A DNA stretch of 64,000 nt from Cupriavidus gilardii (GCF_013314895.1 NZ_JABTYE010000008.1:62001-126000), one strand, 5' to 3'; shown: positions 52,740-61,397, counted from the first letter of the stretch. Made by a program: numbers and translations. The notes: a model not told the origin generated them from the sequence alone.

Positions 52740-54944
52740 TCAGCCTGCTGCCAGAACGCGGCGCCAGCGACCCGTGTGCGCGGGCACCATCGTCGCCATC
52801 CTCAGCACGCCGGCATGCGCCTCCTCCGCATAGCGACGGGCCAGCATCGCCTGTTCCAGCAGGAAGCGGTCGCGCCACTGCGGCGCGGTGTGCGTGGTGT
52901 CGAGAGGCGTGGCCTCGCCCTTCTTGACGGCATCGCTCATTGCACCCTCGCCCGGCCGCGCCGCCAGCGTCGCCAGTTCGTCCTGCAGATCGGCAAGCCG
53001 TCGCCGCGTGTCGGCGCTCGCGGGCACCGGCGCTTCGCTGCCGACCGCCTCCGCGCGAATCACACCGGCCAATGCGGCCATTCGGCGCACGGTCACATGC
53101 AGCCGCGCGAGTTCGCCGACGATGGCCGGACCAAGTTCGGCGCCGGCTTGCTCGAGCGCCTGTTCGGCACGCGCGGAGGCACGGCCAGCGGCAATGCGCA
53201 GCGCTTCCAGCCGGGGCTCCGATCGTTCGAGTTCGGCACCGGACAATGCCTGCGCAAAGGCGGCACGCAGATAGATCGCATGGATGGAGACCGCTTCCCG
53301 CGCCCGTCGGCGTGCCCTCGACAGTTCGGCACGCGGAGCCAGGACCAGGTAGCTCGCCAGCGCGATCAGACAGCCGAACGCCGTATCGGCACCGCGCAGC
53401 ATCGCGACATGGCTGCTGTCGGACGCGGGTTCGCCGACCCACGAGAACAGGATCACCGGGGGCGTCAGCATCAACGCGAACAATCCCGGGCTGCCGGCAA
53501 GGCGGGCCACGTAGGCCGCGGACAGCGACACCGCGCTGATCGCCAGGGCAACCGGAGCCGCAGGATGCAGCAGCCCCACCAGACAGGCCAGCAGCGCGCC
53601 GCCGAGCGAGCCGGCGAAGCGCTGCAGCGAGATGCGGCGCGTGGTCTGCAACTGCGGGCTCAGCACCATGATCACGGTGACCGCGACCCAGTAGCCATGA
53701 TCGAGCTGCCAGATCAAACCGGGCAGCAGGCTGAGGCCACCGGCGAATGCCAGCCGTGCCGCGTGGCGCGTGACACGGGCATCGCGCGCGCCCAGCTCTG
53801 CCAGCGTCGCCTGCCATTCCCGCAGGCCGATCCATAACGAACGGCGCGACCAATGGAAGGACGCGCGCCAGGCGGCAAAGTCCGGGAAGCGCGCCAGCGA
53901 CGCCAGCGCGGCGTGATACAGCGGCGGCGCGCTGGCGTTGGCCACCTGCCCATGCAGGCGCTTGAGCTGCAGATACATCGAACGCGTCAGCGCTGGCAGA
54001 TCGGCCGCATGGCGCGCCAGCCCCTGCTCTACCTGCTCGCGCAGATCGCCGAGGCAGCGTTGCAGATGGCGAAGCGGCAAGCGCTCGTGACCGCGCCTGC
54101 CGCGCAGATCGGATGCGACGATCAGCAGCGCGAACACCGCCTCGGCCATCGCGATCAGATAGCGGTAGTGCAGCAGCGTGGCGGGATCGAACCAGGCGCG
54201 CTGCGTTGCCACCACCTCGCGTGCCTGCTCGATCCGCTCGCGAACGCGCCGCTTGCCGACATCGGTCTGCCCGTCCGCGGGCGCATTCGCGTCGCAGTCG
54301 CCGGCAAGCGCAGCCGCATCCGCGAGCATGCGGGCCAGCGTTTCCAGCGCGAGGAAGATCGCCACCATCTGTGGCCGCGGCCTCGTGTCGCGTACCGACG
54401 GCAACAGCGCCAGCGAGACCACGCACGCGAACACACCGCCAAACAGATAGTTCCGGCCCAGTTCCAAGGCCCATACTGCGGCGTTGACTTCGCCAACCGG
54501 TTGCAGGCAGGCAGCGATCAGGACCACGTAGAGCAACTTCGCCGACAACGCAACCGAGGCGCCCCGCAGTTCCGCCATGCCGGCGGCGAGGCCAGCCGAC
54601 AGCACCACGAGCACCGCAACGATTGGGTTACCCACCAGGAGACCGCCCACCGCGCTGGCAAGCGCGCCACCGACACCAACCGCAGCAAGAGGAGCCAACC
54701 GGTCTCGCGCGGTGCCGCCCGGATCGGCAAGGCAGGTCCAGATCGAAGCGGTCGCCGACCATAGCAGGCCCTGATTGCCTCCCAGCCAGCCCATCGTCGC
54801 CAGGGCCAGAAAGGAAGCGCCATAGACCGCGCCGCGACGGCACAGGCCAGCGTCGCGCGCTTTGGCCGCGGTGGCGCTGACACTGGCCAAGGTCGACGCG
54901 AACACGGCGGAAAGAAAACGAATCGGAGCAGATACGGCGCGCAT
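52740..54944 (-). CDS. FUSC-family efflux protein (AaeB/YccS-like)
   Basis: 734-aa inner-membrane protein with two hydrophobic blocks of about six helices each (roughly residues 35-190 and 375-530) separated and followed by helical cytosolic domains, the FUSC arrangement seen in AaeB (p-hydroxybenzoate efflux) and YccS. Landmark: VTVIMVLSPQLQTTRRISLQRFAGSLGGALLACL at the start of the second block. No membrane-fusion partner gene is adjacent. A perfect palindrome upstream may be its operator. The substrate is unknown; aromatic acids are plausible. Confidence 0.88.
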   Translation of the reverse strand: MRAVSAPIRFLSAVFASTLASVSATAAKARDAGLCRRGAVYGASFLALATMGWLGGNQGLLWSATASIWTCLADPGGTARDRLAPLAAVGVGGALASAVGGLLVGNPIVAVLVVLSAGLAAGMAELRGASVALSAKLLYVVLIAACLQPVGEVNAAVWALELGRNYLFGGVFACVVSLALLPSVRDTRPRPQMVAIFLALETLARMLADAAALAGDCDANAPADGQTDVGKRRVRERIEQAREVVATQRAWFDPATLLHYRYLIAMAEAVFALLIVASDLRGRRGHERLPLRHLQRCLGDLREQVEQGLARHAADLPALTRSMYLQLKRLHGQVANASAPPLYHAALASLARFPDFAAWRASFHWSRRSLWIGLREWQATLAELGARDARVTRHAARLAFAGGLSLLPGLIWQLDHGYWVAVTVIMVLSPQLQTTRRISLQRFAGSLGGALLACLVGLLHPAAPVALAISAVSLSAAYVARLAGSPGLFALMLTPPVILFSWVGEPASDSSHVAMLRGADTAFGCLIALASYLVLAPRAELSRARRRAREAVSIHAIYLRAAFAQALSGAELERSEPRLEALRIAAGRASARAEQALEQAGAELGPAIVGELARLHVTVRRMAALAGVIRAEAVGSEAPVPASADTRRRLADLQDELATLAARPGEGAMSDAVKKGEATPLDTTHTAPQWRDRFLLEQAMLARRYAEEAHAGVLRMATMVPAHTGRWRRVLAAG

Positions 54945-54995
54945 CGGTGGGTGGGAGTCGACGTTTCGGTCACTCTATGGGATGCGATGTTGCAA

Positions 54996-55009
54996 CGCAA
55001 TATATTGCG
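54996..55009. promoter_or_regulatory. 14-bp palindrome upstream of the FUSC gene
   Basis: CGCAATATATTGCG is a perfect palindrome, flanked by AA and GTT that nearly extend it, 52 bp upstream of the FUSC start. It is typical of a MarR- or TetR-type operator; no such regulator gene is adjacent. Confidence 0.45.
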
Positions 55010-55190
55010 GTTATAGATGGCGTTTTCGCCGGGCTGGTGCGTGATTGCAGTCCCATGGTGCGGGCGGTTCGCCGGCGTGGTGCACAAACGCGTGTGGAAG
55101 GCGCCCTTCCTCGCTGCGCTTCCTTCGATATGCAGAAAACGCCGGAGAATCCGCCTGGGACGCCGAGTCACGTCGCGATCTCGACGGGCG

Positions 55191-55249
55191 AAAAAAAAAC
55201 CGCGCGAAGTTTCGCGCGGCTGGAATCCACCGAGGTGGTGGAGGAGACA
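55191..55249 (-). ncRNA. Candidate small RNA of about 59 nt with anti-Shine-Dalgarno motif
   Basis: Predicted transcript begins UGUCUCCUCC, then forms a hairpin TCCACC-ACCTC-GGTGGA (55241-55225). It ends in a strong terminator: 9-bp stem CCGCGCGAA / TTCGCGCGG (55219-55211 with 55208-55200) directly followed by nine T (55199-55191). A promoter lies just upstream (TTGTTG-N17-TATAGT). No ORF. The unpaired CUCCUCC could pair with ribosome-binding sites. The same terminator also lies about 130 bp past the racemase gene, so a 3-prime-UTR origin is the alternative. Confidence 0.5.
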
Positions 55250-55255
55250 GACGTG

Positions 55256-55284
55256 ACTATATACCATCTGCTGCGACGCAACAA
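55256..55284 (-). promoter_or_regulatory. Promoter of the second candidate small RNA
   Basis: -10 TATAGT (55261-55256, 5/6 to consensus), 17-bp spacer, -35 TTGTTG (55284-55279, only 3/6). Predicted start near 55249. It lies between the end of the racemase gene and the terminator. Confidence 0.45.
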
Positions 55285-55351
55285 GTTCGCCGTCATTACC
55301 CCGCGCCGCGATACGGGATTTGTGGCATGGGCGCCACAGCATCGTCCTCCA

Positions 55352-56047
55352 TCAATCCGCCCCCACCGCCCGCCGCAAGGCGGCGCGGGCCAGCAACCGC
55401 GTCGAGTCCAGCGTCGGCAGCGGGGAATTGGCATCGCTGATGATCAGCGGAATCTCGGTGCAGCCGAGCACCACCGCATCGCAGCCCTGCGCCTTCAGGC
55501 CCGCGATCACGTCCTGGAAGTACGAGACGGTTTCCGGTCGGAAGATGCCGCGCACCAGTTCCTCCATGATCAGGCGGCCGATTTCCGCTCGCTCCTCCAG
55601 ACCTGGGCGCACCGCCTCGATACCGCGCGCCGCGAGCTTCTCCGGATAGACCTCGCTGTCGACAAGCCAACGCGTACCGGTCACCCCCACCCTGCGATAG
55701 CCCTTCTGCACCGCCTCATCGGCAACCACCTCGGCGATATGCAGCCAGGGCAGCGGCGAAGCGGCCGCGACATGGCCGAACGCCTGATGGATCGTGTTGT
55801 CCGGGCAGATCAGGAAATCCGCACCGGCCCGCGCCAACTTGTTGGCGGAATTCAGCATCAGGTCGCCCACACCGCGCAAATCGCCGCGATCGAGGCAAGC
55901 GACATAGTCGGCCAGCGACGGCGTATGCATCGAAATTTCGGGGTGGCCGTGAGGCCCGAGAAACTGCGCACCTTCGGCGCAAATGGTCCGGTAGCACAGC
56001 GCAGCGCCCTCGGCGGAGCAGCCGACGATGCCGATATGTTTTGGCAT
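55352..56047 (-). CDS. Aspartate/glutamate racemase-family protein
   Basis: 231-aa PLP-independent amino-acid racemase (Asp/Glu/hydantoin racemase superfamily, YgeA-like). The two catalytic cysteines are in place: C81 in LICPDNT and C196 in VVLGCTEIPL. N-terminal KHIGIVGCSAEGAALCYRTI resembles aspartate racemase. The ATG at 56047 has AAGGAAAA upstream. It is divergent from a lyase gene that acts, by family, on an amino-dicarboxylate conjugate, so Asp- or Glu-related substrates are plausible. Confidence 0.88.
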   Translation of the reverse strand: MPKHIGIVGCSAEGAALCYRTICAEGAQFLGPHGHPEISMHTPSLADYVACLDRGDLRGVGDLMLNSANKLARAGADFLICPDNTIHQAFGHVAAASPLPWLHIAEVVADEAVQKGYRRVGVTGTRWLVDSEVYPEKLAARGIEAVRPGLEERAEIGRLIMEELVRGIFRPETVSYFQDVIAGLKAQGCDAVVLGCTEIPLIISDANSPLPTLDSTRLLARAALRRAVGAD

Positions 56048-56161
56048 GGCTCGATTTTCCTTGCGATGGTGGGGTGACTGGCGGAAATGCGGGCCAATTG
56101 TAGCCACGACCACGTGTGCTCGGCGGAAAAGCCGGCGGCGACGGTATATCAAAAACGTATT

Positions 56162-56199
56162 GGCGGAACGCATATTGTGATTTGACGATATGCACCGCC
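56162..56199. promoter_or_regulatory. Interrupted dyad in the racemase/lyase divergent region
   Basis: GGCGG-aac-GCATAT ... ATATGC-a-CCGCC: the inner arms (56170-56175 / 56188-56193) are separated by 12 bp, the outer arms (56162-56166 / 56195-56199) flank them. It lies 53-90 bp before the lyase ATG, in the 204-bp region shared with the racemase gene; a TTGACG inside could be a -35. Candidate operator. Confidence 0.4.
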
Positions 56200-56251
56200 G
56201 ATTTCCATACTGGCCTGCAACGAAACAGCGACGCCAGAGATTCCCGGCCAT

Positions 56252-57790
56252 ATGGACACCAATGCAATCGATGCCGCCAACCCGGCCGCATCCAAAGTCA
56301 GCCGCCGCCTGCAGCAGGCCACCGCTCCGGAAGTCTGCGAACTGATCTACCTGCCGCGGCTGAATCGCGATTTCGGCAGCGGCTTCCCTTATCTCACCGA
56401 TATCAATCAGGCCCATCTGCTGATGCTGCATGCCGCCGGCCTGGTGCCGCGCGCGATGGCAGCGCGGATTGCGCGGGCACTGGACGAGATGGAGCGCGCA
56501 GGCCCGGATGCGGTGCCGCTCGACCCCGCGCGCGAGGACGCCTACTTCAACTACGAGGCGCAGCTGATGCAGACCGCTGGCGCCGACGCCGGCGGGCGCC
56601 TGCATGTCGCACGCAGCCGCAACGACATCCTGGCCACGCTCGACCGGCTGCGCGCACGCGATGCGGGGCTGGCGCTGCTGGAGGCAATCCACGACCTGCG
56701 CACGACCACGTTGGCCATGGCGCAGCAGCACGTCGACACCGTGATGCCCGGCTACACGCATCTGCAGGCGGCGCAGCCGATCACCTACGGTTACTACCTG
56801 GTGGGCCTGGCCGATGCGTGTGCCCGCGATGCCGAACGGCTGCTGCGCGCGCTCGATACGCTTGACGCCTGTCCGCTCGGTGCCGGTGCACTGGCCGGTA
56901 CCGCCTTCCCGATCCAGCGCGAAGAAACTGCGCGGCTGCTGGGCTTCTCCCGCTGCGTCTCCAACGGGCTCGACGCAGTGGCGTCGCGCGATTTCGCCTG
57001 GGAAATGATGTCGGCGATGACGATCGCGGCGGTGGGCTGGAGCCGCGTGGCCCAGGACTACTTTGTCTGGTGCACGCCGGAGTTCGGGCTGATCGACTTC
57101 CCCGACAGCGTGGCCGGCACATCGAGCATCATGCCGCAGAAGAAAAACCCGGTCGTGCTCGAGTACCTGAAGGGCAAGGCGGCACACCTGACCGGCCTGC
57201 TGACGGCCGCGCTATCAACCGTCAAGGGCACCAACTTCTCGCACACCGGCGACGGCAACCGCGAGAGCATGCGCGGCTTCTGGGAATGCGCCGACGAATG
57301 CGTGCGCAGCGCCAAACTGCTGACGCTGGTGATCGGCTCGGCCTCTCCGCTGCGCGACAACATGCTGCTGCGCGCGCGCCGCGATTTCTCGGCGGCCACC
57401 GATCTTGCCGATGCGCTGGTGCGCGAGGCCGATCTGTCGTTCCGCGAGGCGCACCATATCGTCGGGGCCGTGGTGCGCCAGGCGCTGGACGCGCAGCTCC
57501 CCGCCCACTGCATCACCAGCGAGATGGTCGATATCGCCGCGCGCGAGCAGATCGGCCGCCCGATCGGCCTGAGCGACGAGGCGGTGCGGCGCTGCCTGGA
57601 CCCGGTGCAGGGCGTGAGCGCGCGCATGGCGTCCGGCGGGCCGTCGCCCGCGCTGCTGCGTACCCGGCTCGTTGCGATGCAGGCAGAACTCGAGGCGGCC
57701 GGCGCCGATCTGAAAGCCCGGCGCGGCGCCGTCGCCAGCGCCCGCGAGACGCTCAAGCGCGAGAACGCCGCGCTCGCCGCCACCGTGTGA
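56252..57790 (+). CDS. Argininosuccinate-lyase-family enzyme
   Basis: 512-aa member of the fumarase/aspartase superfamily, ASL branch, which eliminates fumarate from a C-N-linked succinyl compound. Catalytic features are the general acid/base region GYTHLQAAQP (H170), the flexible signature loop SSIMPQKKNP (S291) and HVARSRND. It is about 50 residues longer than ordinary ArgH, and its context (racemase, dehydratase, Bug) is not arginine biosynthesis, so it is more likely a catabolic lyase, for example of an N-substituted aspartate. EDDS lyase is a precedent in this family. The specific substrate is unknown. Confidence 0.82.
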   Translation: MDTNAIDAANPAASKVSRRLQQATAPEVCELIYLPRLNRDFGSGFPYLTDINQAHLLMLHAAGLVPRAMAARIARALDEMERAGPDAVPLDPAREDAYFNYEAQLMQTAGADAGGRLHVARSRNDILATLDRLRARDAGLALLEAIHDLRTTTLAMAQQHVDTVMPGYTHLQAAQPITYGYYLVGLADACARDAERLLRALDTLDACPLGAGALAGTAFPIQREETARLLGFSRCVSNGLDAVASRDFAWEMMSAMTIAAVGWSRVAQDYFVWCTPEFGLIDFPDSVAGTSSIMPQKKNPVVLEYLKGKAAHLTGLLTAALSTVKGTNFSHTGDGNRESMRGFWECADECVRSAKLLTLVIGSASPLRDNMLLRARRDFSAATDLADALVREADLSFREAHHIVGAVVRQALDAQLPAHCITSEMVDIAAREQIGRPIGLSDEAVRRCLDPVQGVSARMASGGPSPALLRTRLVAMQAELEAAGADLKARRGAVASARETLKRENAALAATV

Positions 57791-57791
57791 A

Positions 57792-57827
57792 ACGACACCG
57801 CCGGCCCAGGAGCCGGCGGAATGTCGT
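57792..57827 (+). terminator. Long hairpin after the lyase gene
   Basis: 14 bp of stem (ACGACA plus CCGCCGGC against GCCGGCGG and TGTCGT) with a 2-nt bulge and a 6-nt loop, starting 2 nt after the lyase stop codon. No T-run. Probably ends or protects the lyase mRNA. Confidence 0.5.
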
Positions 57828-57830
57828 GGC

Positions 57831-57914
57831 GCAGTATTGTTCGCGGTATTGCGGGCGGTATTGCGGGCGGTATTGCGGGGGGAATTGCGGGGGGAATTGC
57901 GGGCGGTATCGCCC
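57831..57914. repeat. 12-bp tandem repeat, seven units
   Basis: Consensus GCGGTATTGCGG; three exact copies (57843-57878), two copies of the variant GGGGAATTGCGG (57879-57902), and a degenerate unit at each end. Between the lyase gene and the DUF1059 gene. Unit length divisible by three gives an accidental AIPP-repeat frame on the minus strand. A likely variable-number site. Confidence 0.8.
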
Positions 57915-57959
57915 CCAGCGCTGCTCGCACAGGCGCCCTCAGCGGGCGCCGTCCCGGCA

Positions 57960-58153
57960 TTACTGCGGCGGCGAGCCCTCCTTGAAGGCCGCCCTGATCT
58001 GCTCGCGCAATTGCGGCGAATCCTGATGCTGGTGAACCGTTACCGCATGCTGCACAGCGGCCTCGAGCAATTCATCTTCGCTGTCGGCGCTGATCGCCAC
58101 GGTGCACCTGGTGTCGCTGGGAATTTCCGGCAATCGATATATTTGCGTCCCAT
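57960..58153 (-). pseudogene. DUF1059-family small protein, frameshifted
   Basis: A start ATG at 58153 with a perfect AGGAGG 5 nt upstream begins MGRKYIDCR, the usual N-terminus of DUF1059 proteins, but this frame soon loses similarity. The next frame continues with EIPSDTRCTVAISADSEDELLEAAVQHAVTVHQHQDSP..., the usual DUF1059 body, to a TAA at 57962-57960. Adding one G at about 58127-58129 (GG to GGG) restores a single 64-aa frame. So there is a one-base deletion, either real or a sequencing error. Function of the family is unknown. Confidence 0.65.
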
Positions 58154-58276
58154 TGCTGCCTCCTGACGCTGCCTGCATGAAATGGCGGAACAAGGTCCGC
58201 CCAGGCGCCGCCGGCGCGACACCGGTCGGGGCCGGCGGGCTGCATTGAGTATAGGCAGGCGGCAGGCAATCGATGC

Positions 58277-58927
58277 TTACCCGGCGCTACCGCTTAGCCT
58301 TCTGCGCGTCGCCGCGGCGACGTCGCGCGTCCATGGCTCGGCGGCCCAGCGCCGTTCGGCGAAGGCTTCGATGTCCTGCCGATACGCCAGCGACAGGCCG
58401 ATGATGTCCAGCCCCTGCAGGAACATCTCGCGATGGCGGGCCGACAGCGTAAAGCCGGCACCGAATCCGTCGGCGCGCACGCGCATCGATTCGATATCGA
58501 TACGCACCGGGCCACCGTCGGAGCGCTCGACGATCTCCATCAGTGCAGCGACCTGCTCGGGCGGCAGCATCACCAGCAGCAGCCGGTTGTTCATCGCGTT
58601 CGAATAGAAGATCTCGCCGAAGCTCGGCGCGATGATCGCGCGCACGCCGTATTGCTGCAAACCCCAGACCGCATGCTCGCGGCTGGAGCCGCAACCGAAG
58701 TTGGAGCCGCCGATCAGGATCGACGTGCCGGCGTATTCGGGGCGGTTCAGCACGAACTGCGTACGCGGCTTCCCCTGCGCATCGAAGCGCAGGTCGTACA
58801 GCAGGCCCTGCGCCAGCCCGGATTTGTCGATGCCGCGCAAAAACTGCTTCGGCATGATCTGGTCGGTGTCCAGGTTCTCGATGCGGATCGCCGCGGCCTT
58901 GCCGTCGATGCGAAGCGGTTCAGTCAT
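58277..58927 (-). CDS. 3-isopropylmalate dehydratase-type small subunit (LeuD-like)
   Basis: 216-aa swivel domain of an aconitase-superfamily dehydratase. Signature motifs are NLDTDQIMPKQFLRGIDKSGL, LIGGSNFGCGSSREHAVWGL and FGEIFYSNAMNN. The ATG at 58927 has GGAG 8 nt upstream and overlaps the large-subunit stop by 8 bp. It forms the dehydratase with the upstream gene. Confidence 0.9.
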   Translation of the reverse strand: MTEPLRIDGKAAAIRIENLDTDQIMPKQFLRGIDKSGLAQGLLYDLRFDAQGKPRTQFVLNRPEYAGTSILIGGSNFGCGSSREHAVWGLQQYGVRAIIAPSFGEIFYSNAMNNRLLLVMLPPEQVAALMEIVERSDGGPVRIDIESMRVRADGFGAGFTLSARHREMFLQGLDIIGLSLAYRQDIEAFAERRWAAEPWTRDVAAATRRRLSGSAG

Positions 58928-60350
58928 GGCGATGCTCCAGTGCGCGGACATCGGTGATCCGGCCGGTGACGGCGGCGGCGGCGGCCATCGCGGGGCTCAT
59001 CAGATGCGTGATCGCCCCCCTGCCCTGCCGGCCTTCGAAATTGCGGTTGGTGGTCGAGGCGCAGCGCACACCGGCCTCCAGCACGTCGTCATTCATTGCC
59101 AGGCACATCGAGCATCCGGGCTGCCGCCATTCGAAGCCGGCGTCGATCAGCAGTGCGGCGATGCCCTCGGCCTCGGCCTGCGCCTTGACCGCGCCGGAGC
59201 CGGGCACCACCATCGCACGCACCCCCGCGGCCACGCGGCGGCCGCGCACCACCTGCGCCACCGCGCGCAAATCCTCGATGCGGGCATTGGTGCAGGAGCC
59301 GATGAAGACGTGCTGGATCGGCGTGCCTTCGATCGGCACACGCGGCTCCAGGCGCGTATAAGCTAGCGCCTGTTCGGTGCTGCGTCGTGCAGGACCTTCC
59401 GGCTGCGCCAACGGATCGGGGATGCAACCGCCGACCGGCACCACCTGATCCGGGCTGGTGCCCCAGGTGACATGCGGCGCCACGTCGCTGGCATCGAAGC
59501 GATGTTCGACGTCGAACGCGGCTTCGGCATCGCTGCGCAGCGTGGCCCAGGCGGCCAGCGCCTGCGATCGCATGTCGCCGGCAATGTCCGGCGCACGCTC
59601 GAGCACGTAGTCGATTGCCGTCTTGTCGGGCGCGATCAACGCCCCGCGCGCGCCGGCCTCGACCGCCATATTGCACAGCGTGAAGCGCGCCTCGACGCTC
59701 AGCGATTCGATCGCGCTGCCGCAGAACTCGACCACATAGCCCCGCGCGCCCTGCGCGCCGATCCGGCCGATGATCATCAGCACCAGATCCTTGGCAGTGG
59801 TGCCGGCCGGCAGCTTGCCGTCGACGCAGATCCGCATGTCCTTGGCCAGCCGGTAGACCAGCGTCTGCGTGGCCAGCACGTGCTCGACCTCCGAGGTGCC
59901 TATGCCGAAGCCGAGCGCACCGAGCGCGCCATAGGTCGTGGTATGGCTGTCGCCGCATATCACGACCATGCCGGGCCGGATCATGCCGTGCTCGGGCGCA
60001 ACCACATGCTCGATGCCCTGCAGCCGGTCGTTGGTGTCGAACAGCGCAATCCCGTGCCGGTCGCAGTTGGCTTTCAGATTGCTGGCCTGCAAGGCCGACG
60101 CCGGATCGGCGATCACGCGGATCGCACCCGGTTGCGTGGCCGGATGCGTCGGGATGATATGGCTGACGACGGCGACGTTCTGCCCGGGCATCAGCACCGG
60201 GCGGCTCTGCTCGTGCAGGCCGGCGAAGGCCTGCGGGCTGGTGTACTCGTTCATCAGATGCAGATCGCAGAACAGCAGGACGTTGTCGTCGTCCAGCCTG
60301 GCGACCGTATGCGAATCGACCAGCTTGCGATATAGCGTGCGGGGAATCAT
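58920..60350 (-). CDS. 3-isopropylmalate dehydratase-type large subunit (LeuC-like)
   Basis: 476-aa [4Fe-4S] subunit. Cluster ligands are C353 (FIGSCTN), C413 and C416 (GCSMCLAMN); the substrate-serine loop is STTNRNFEGRQG. Length is normal for LeuC. In most Burkholderiales biosynthetic leuCD is linked to leuB, which is absent here. Together with the adjacent Bug gene this suggests a paralogue isomerising another hydroxy-dicarboxylate (for example a citramalate or homocitrate-like acid) in catabolism. The identification as a dehydratase is secure; the substrate is not. Confidence 0.9.
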   Translation of the reverse strand: MIPRTLYRKLVDSHTVARLDDDNVLLFCDLHLMNEYTSPQAFAGLHEQSRPVLMPGQNVAVVSHIIPTHPATQPGAIRVIADPASALQASNLKANCDRHGIALFDTNDRLQGIEHVVAPEHGMIRPGMVVICGDSHTTTYGALGALGFGIGTSEVEHVLATQTLVYRLAKDMRICVDGKLPAGTTAKDLVLMIIGRIGAQGARGYVVEFCGSAIESLSVEARFTLCNMAVEAGARGALIAPDKTAIDYVLERAPDIAGDMRSQALAAWATLRSDAEAAFDVEHRFDASDVAPHVTWGTSPDQVVPVGGCIPDPLAQPEGPARRSTEQALAYTRLEPRVPIEGTPIQHVFIGSCTNARIEDLRAVAQVVRGRRVAAGVRAMVVPGSGAVKAQAEAEGIAALLIDAGFEWRQPGCSMCLAMNDDVLEAGVRCASTTNRNFEGRQGRGAITHLMSPAMAAAAAVTGRITDVRALEHRHD

Positions 60351-60422
60351 GCAGGGTTCCGATTGAGGCGATTTGTCATGCCGCGACGTTCCCGCGGCGT
60401 GACGTGGAGAAAAATCGCGGCG

Positions 60423-61397
60423 TCATTCCGCGGAGATGCCGCGCTCCTTGATCAGCTTGGCCCACAGCGGCATTTCCTTGGCCAGGCGCATGCGCGCCTG
60501 CTCCGGCGTAGTCGGCATCGGATCGAAGCCTTCGCGCACCATGCGGGCCTTCAGCGTCGGCGCGTTCAACGCGGTATTGAGCGCGGCGTTCAGCTTGGCG
60601 ATCACCGGCTGCGGCGTGCCGGCCGGCGCGAACACCATGAACCAGGTCTCGAAGGCATAGTCCGGCAGTCCCGCTTCGGCGATGGTCGGCACATCCGGCA
60701 TCAGCGGCGAGCGCTTGGGGCCGGTCACGCCGATCGCGCGCAGCTTGCCGGCCTGCACCTGCTGCTGCGCGGCCGACAACACCGGGAAGCTCATGTTGAC
60801 CTGGCCCGCGATGGTGTCCATCAGCGCCGGACCGCCGCCGCGATACGGGATATGGTCGATCGGCACGTTGGCCACGCTCTTGAACAGCTCGGCCGCCATA
60901 TGGAAGGTGCTGCCCGGACCCGCCGATCCATAGGTGTACTTGCCGGGCTGGGCCTTCAGCATCGACAGCAGTCCCTTCAGATCCTTGGCCGGCAACTGGT
61001 TGTTGACCACCAGCACATGCTGCGAGCTCGCCACCATGCCGATCGGCGCGAGGTCCTTCTGCGTGTCGTACGGCATCCTGGCGAACAGCGACGGGTTGAT
61101 CGCCAGCGACACGGTTTGCAGGCCGATCGTGTAGCCGTCCGCGGCCGCCTTGGCGACCGCGTCCACGCCGATATTGCCGCCCGCGCCGCCCTTGTTTTCG
61201 ATCACGATGGTGCCGGCAAGCGCCTTGGCCCATTCGTCCGCGACCAGACGCGCTGCGATATCGGCGCTGCCGCCCGGCGCGTAGGGCACCACCAGCTTGA
61301 TGGGCCGCTCGGGATAGCCCTGGGCGTACGCGCCGGATGCGCCGACGGTGCTACCGAAAGCCAGCACAAGGCCGGCGCAAATGCGTTGCAGTTTCAT
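60423..61397 (-). CDS. Bug-type periplasmic solute-binding protein
   Basis: 324-aa TTT-type binding protein with a Sec signal ending GAYAQGYPE. Family signatures are YPERPIKLVVPYAPGGSADI, DAVAKAAADGYTIGL, IPYRGGGPALMDTIAGQV and PDVPTIAEAGLP. The start at 61397 has GGAG 6-7 nt upstream. It lies 72 bp upstream of the LeuC-like gene on the same strand and divergent from a LysR regulator. Probably binds the carboxylate processed by the dehydratase. Confidence 0.92.
   Translation of the reverse strand: MKLQRICAGLVLAFGSTVGASGAYAQGYPERPIKLVVPYAPGGSADIAARLVADEWAKALAGTIVIENKGGAGGNIGVDAVAKAAADGYTIGLQTVSLAINPSLFARMPYDTQKDLAPIGMVASSQHVLVVNNQLPAKDLKGLLSMLKAQPGKYTYGSAGPGSTFHMAAELFKSVANVPIDHIPYRGGGPALMDTIAGQVNMSFPVLSAAQQQVQAGKLRAIGVTGPKRSPLMPDVPTIAEAGLPDYAFETWFMVFAPAGTPQPVIAKLNAALNTALNAPTLKARMVREGFDPMPTTPEQARMRLAKEMPLWAKLIKERGISAE

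Noticed and set aside
50665..54474. 1269-aa minus-strand open frame across phoX and the FUSC gene
   Set aside because: Out of frame with the FUSC protein and antisense to PhoX, both of which have clear family motifs. Composition is that of a shadow frame.
57058..57960. 300-aa minus-strand frame with an AIPP repeat
   Set aside because: The repeat comes from the 12-bp DNA tandem repeat, and the remainder is antisense to the lyase gene.
58277..60350. Calling the dehydratase pair leuC and leuD outright
   Set aside because: Motifs define the family, but leuB is absent and the neighbours are catabolic, so symbols were withheld.
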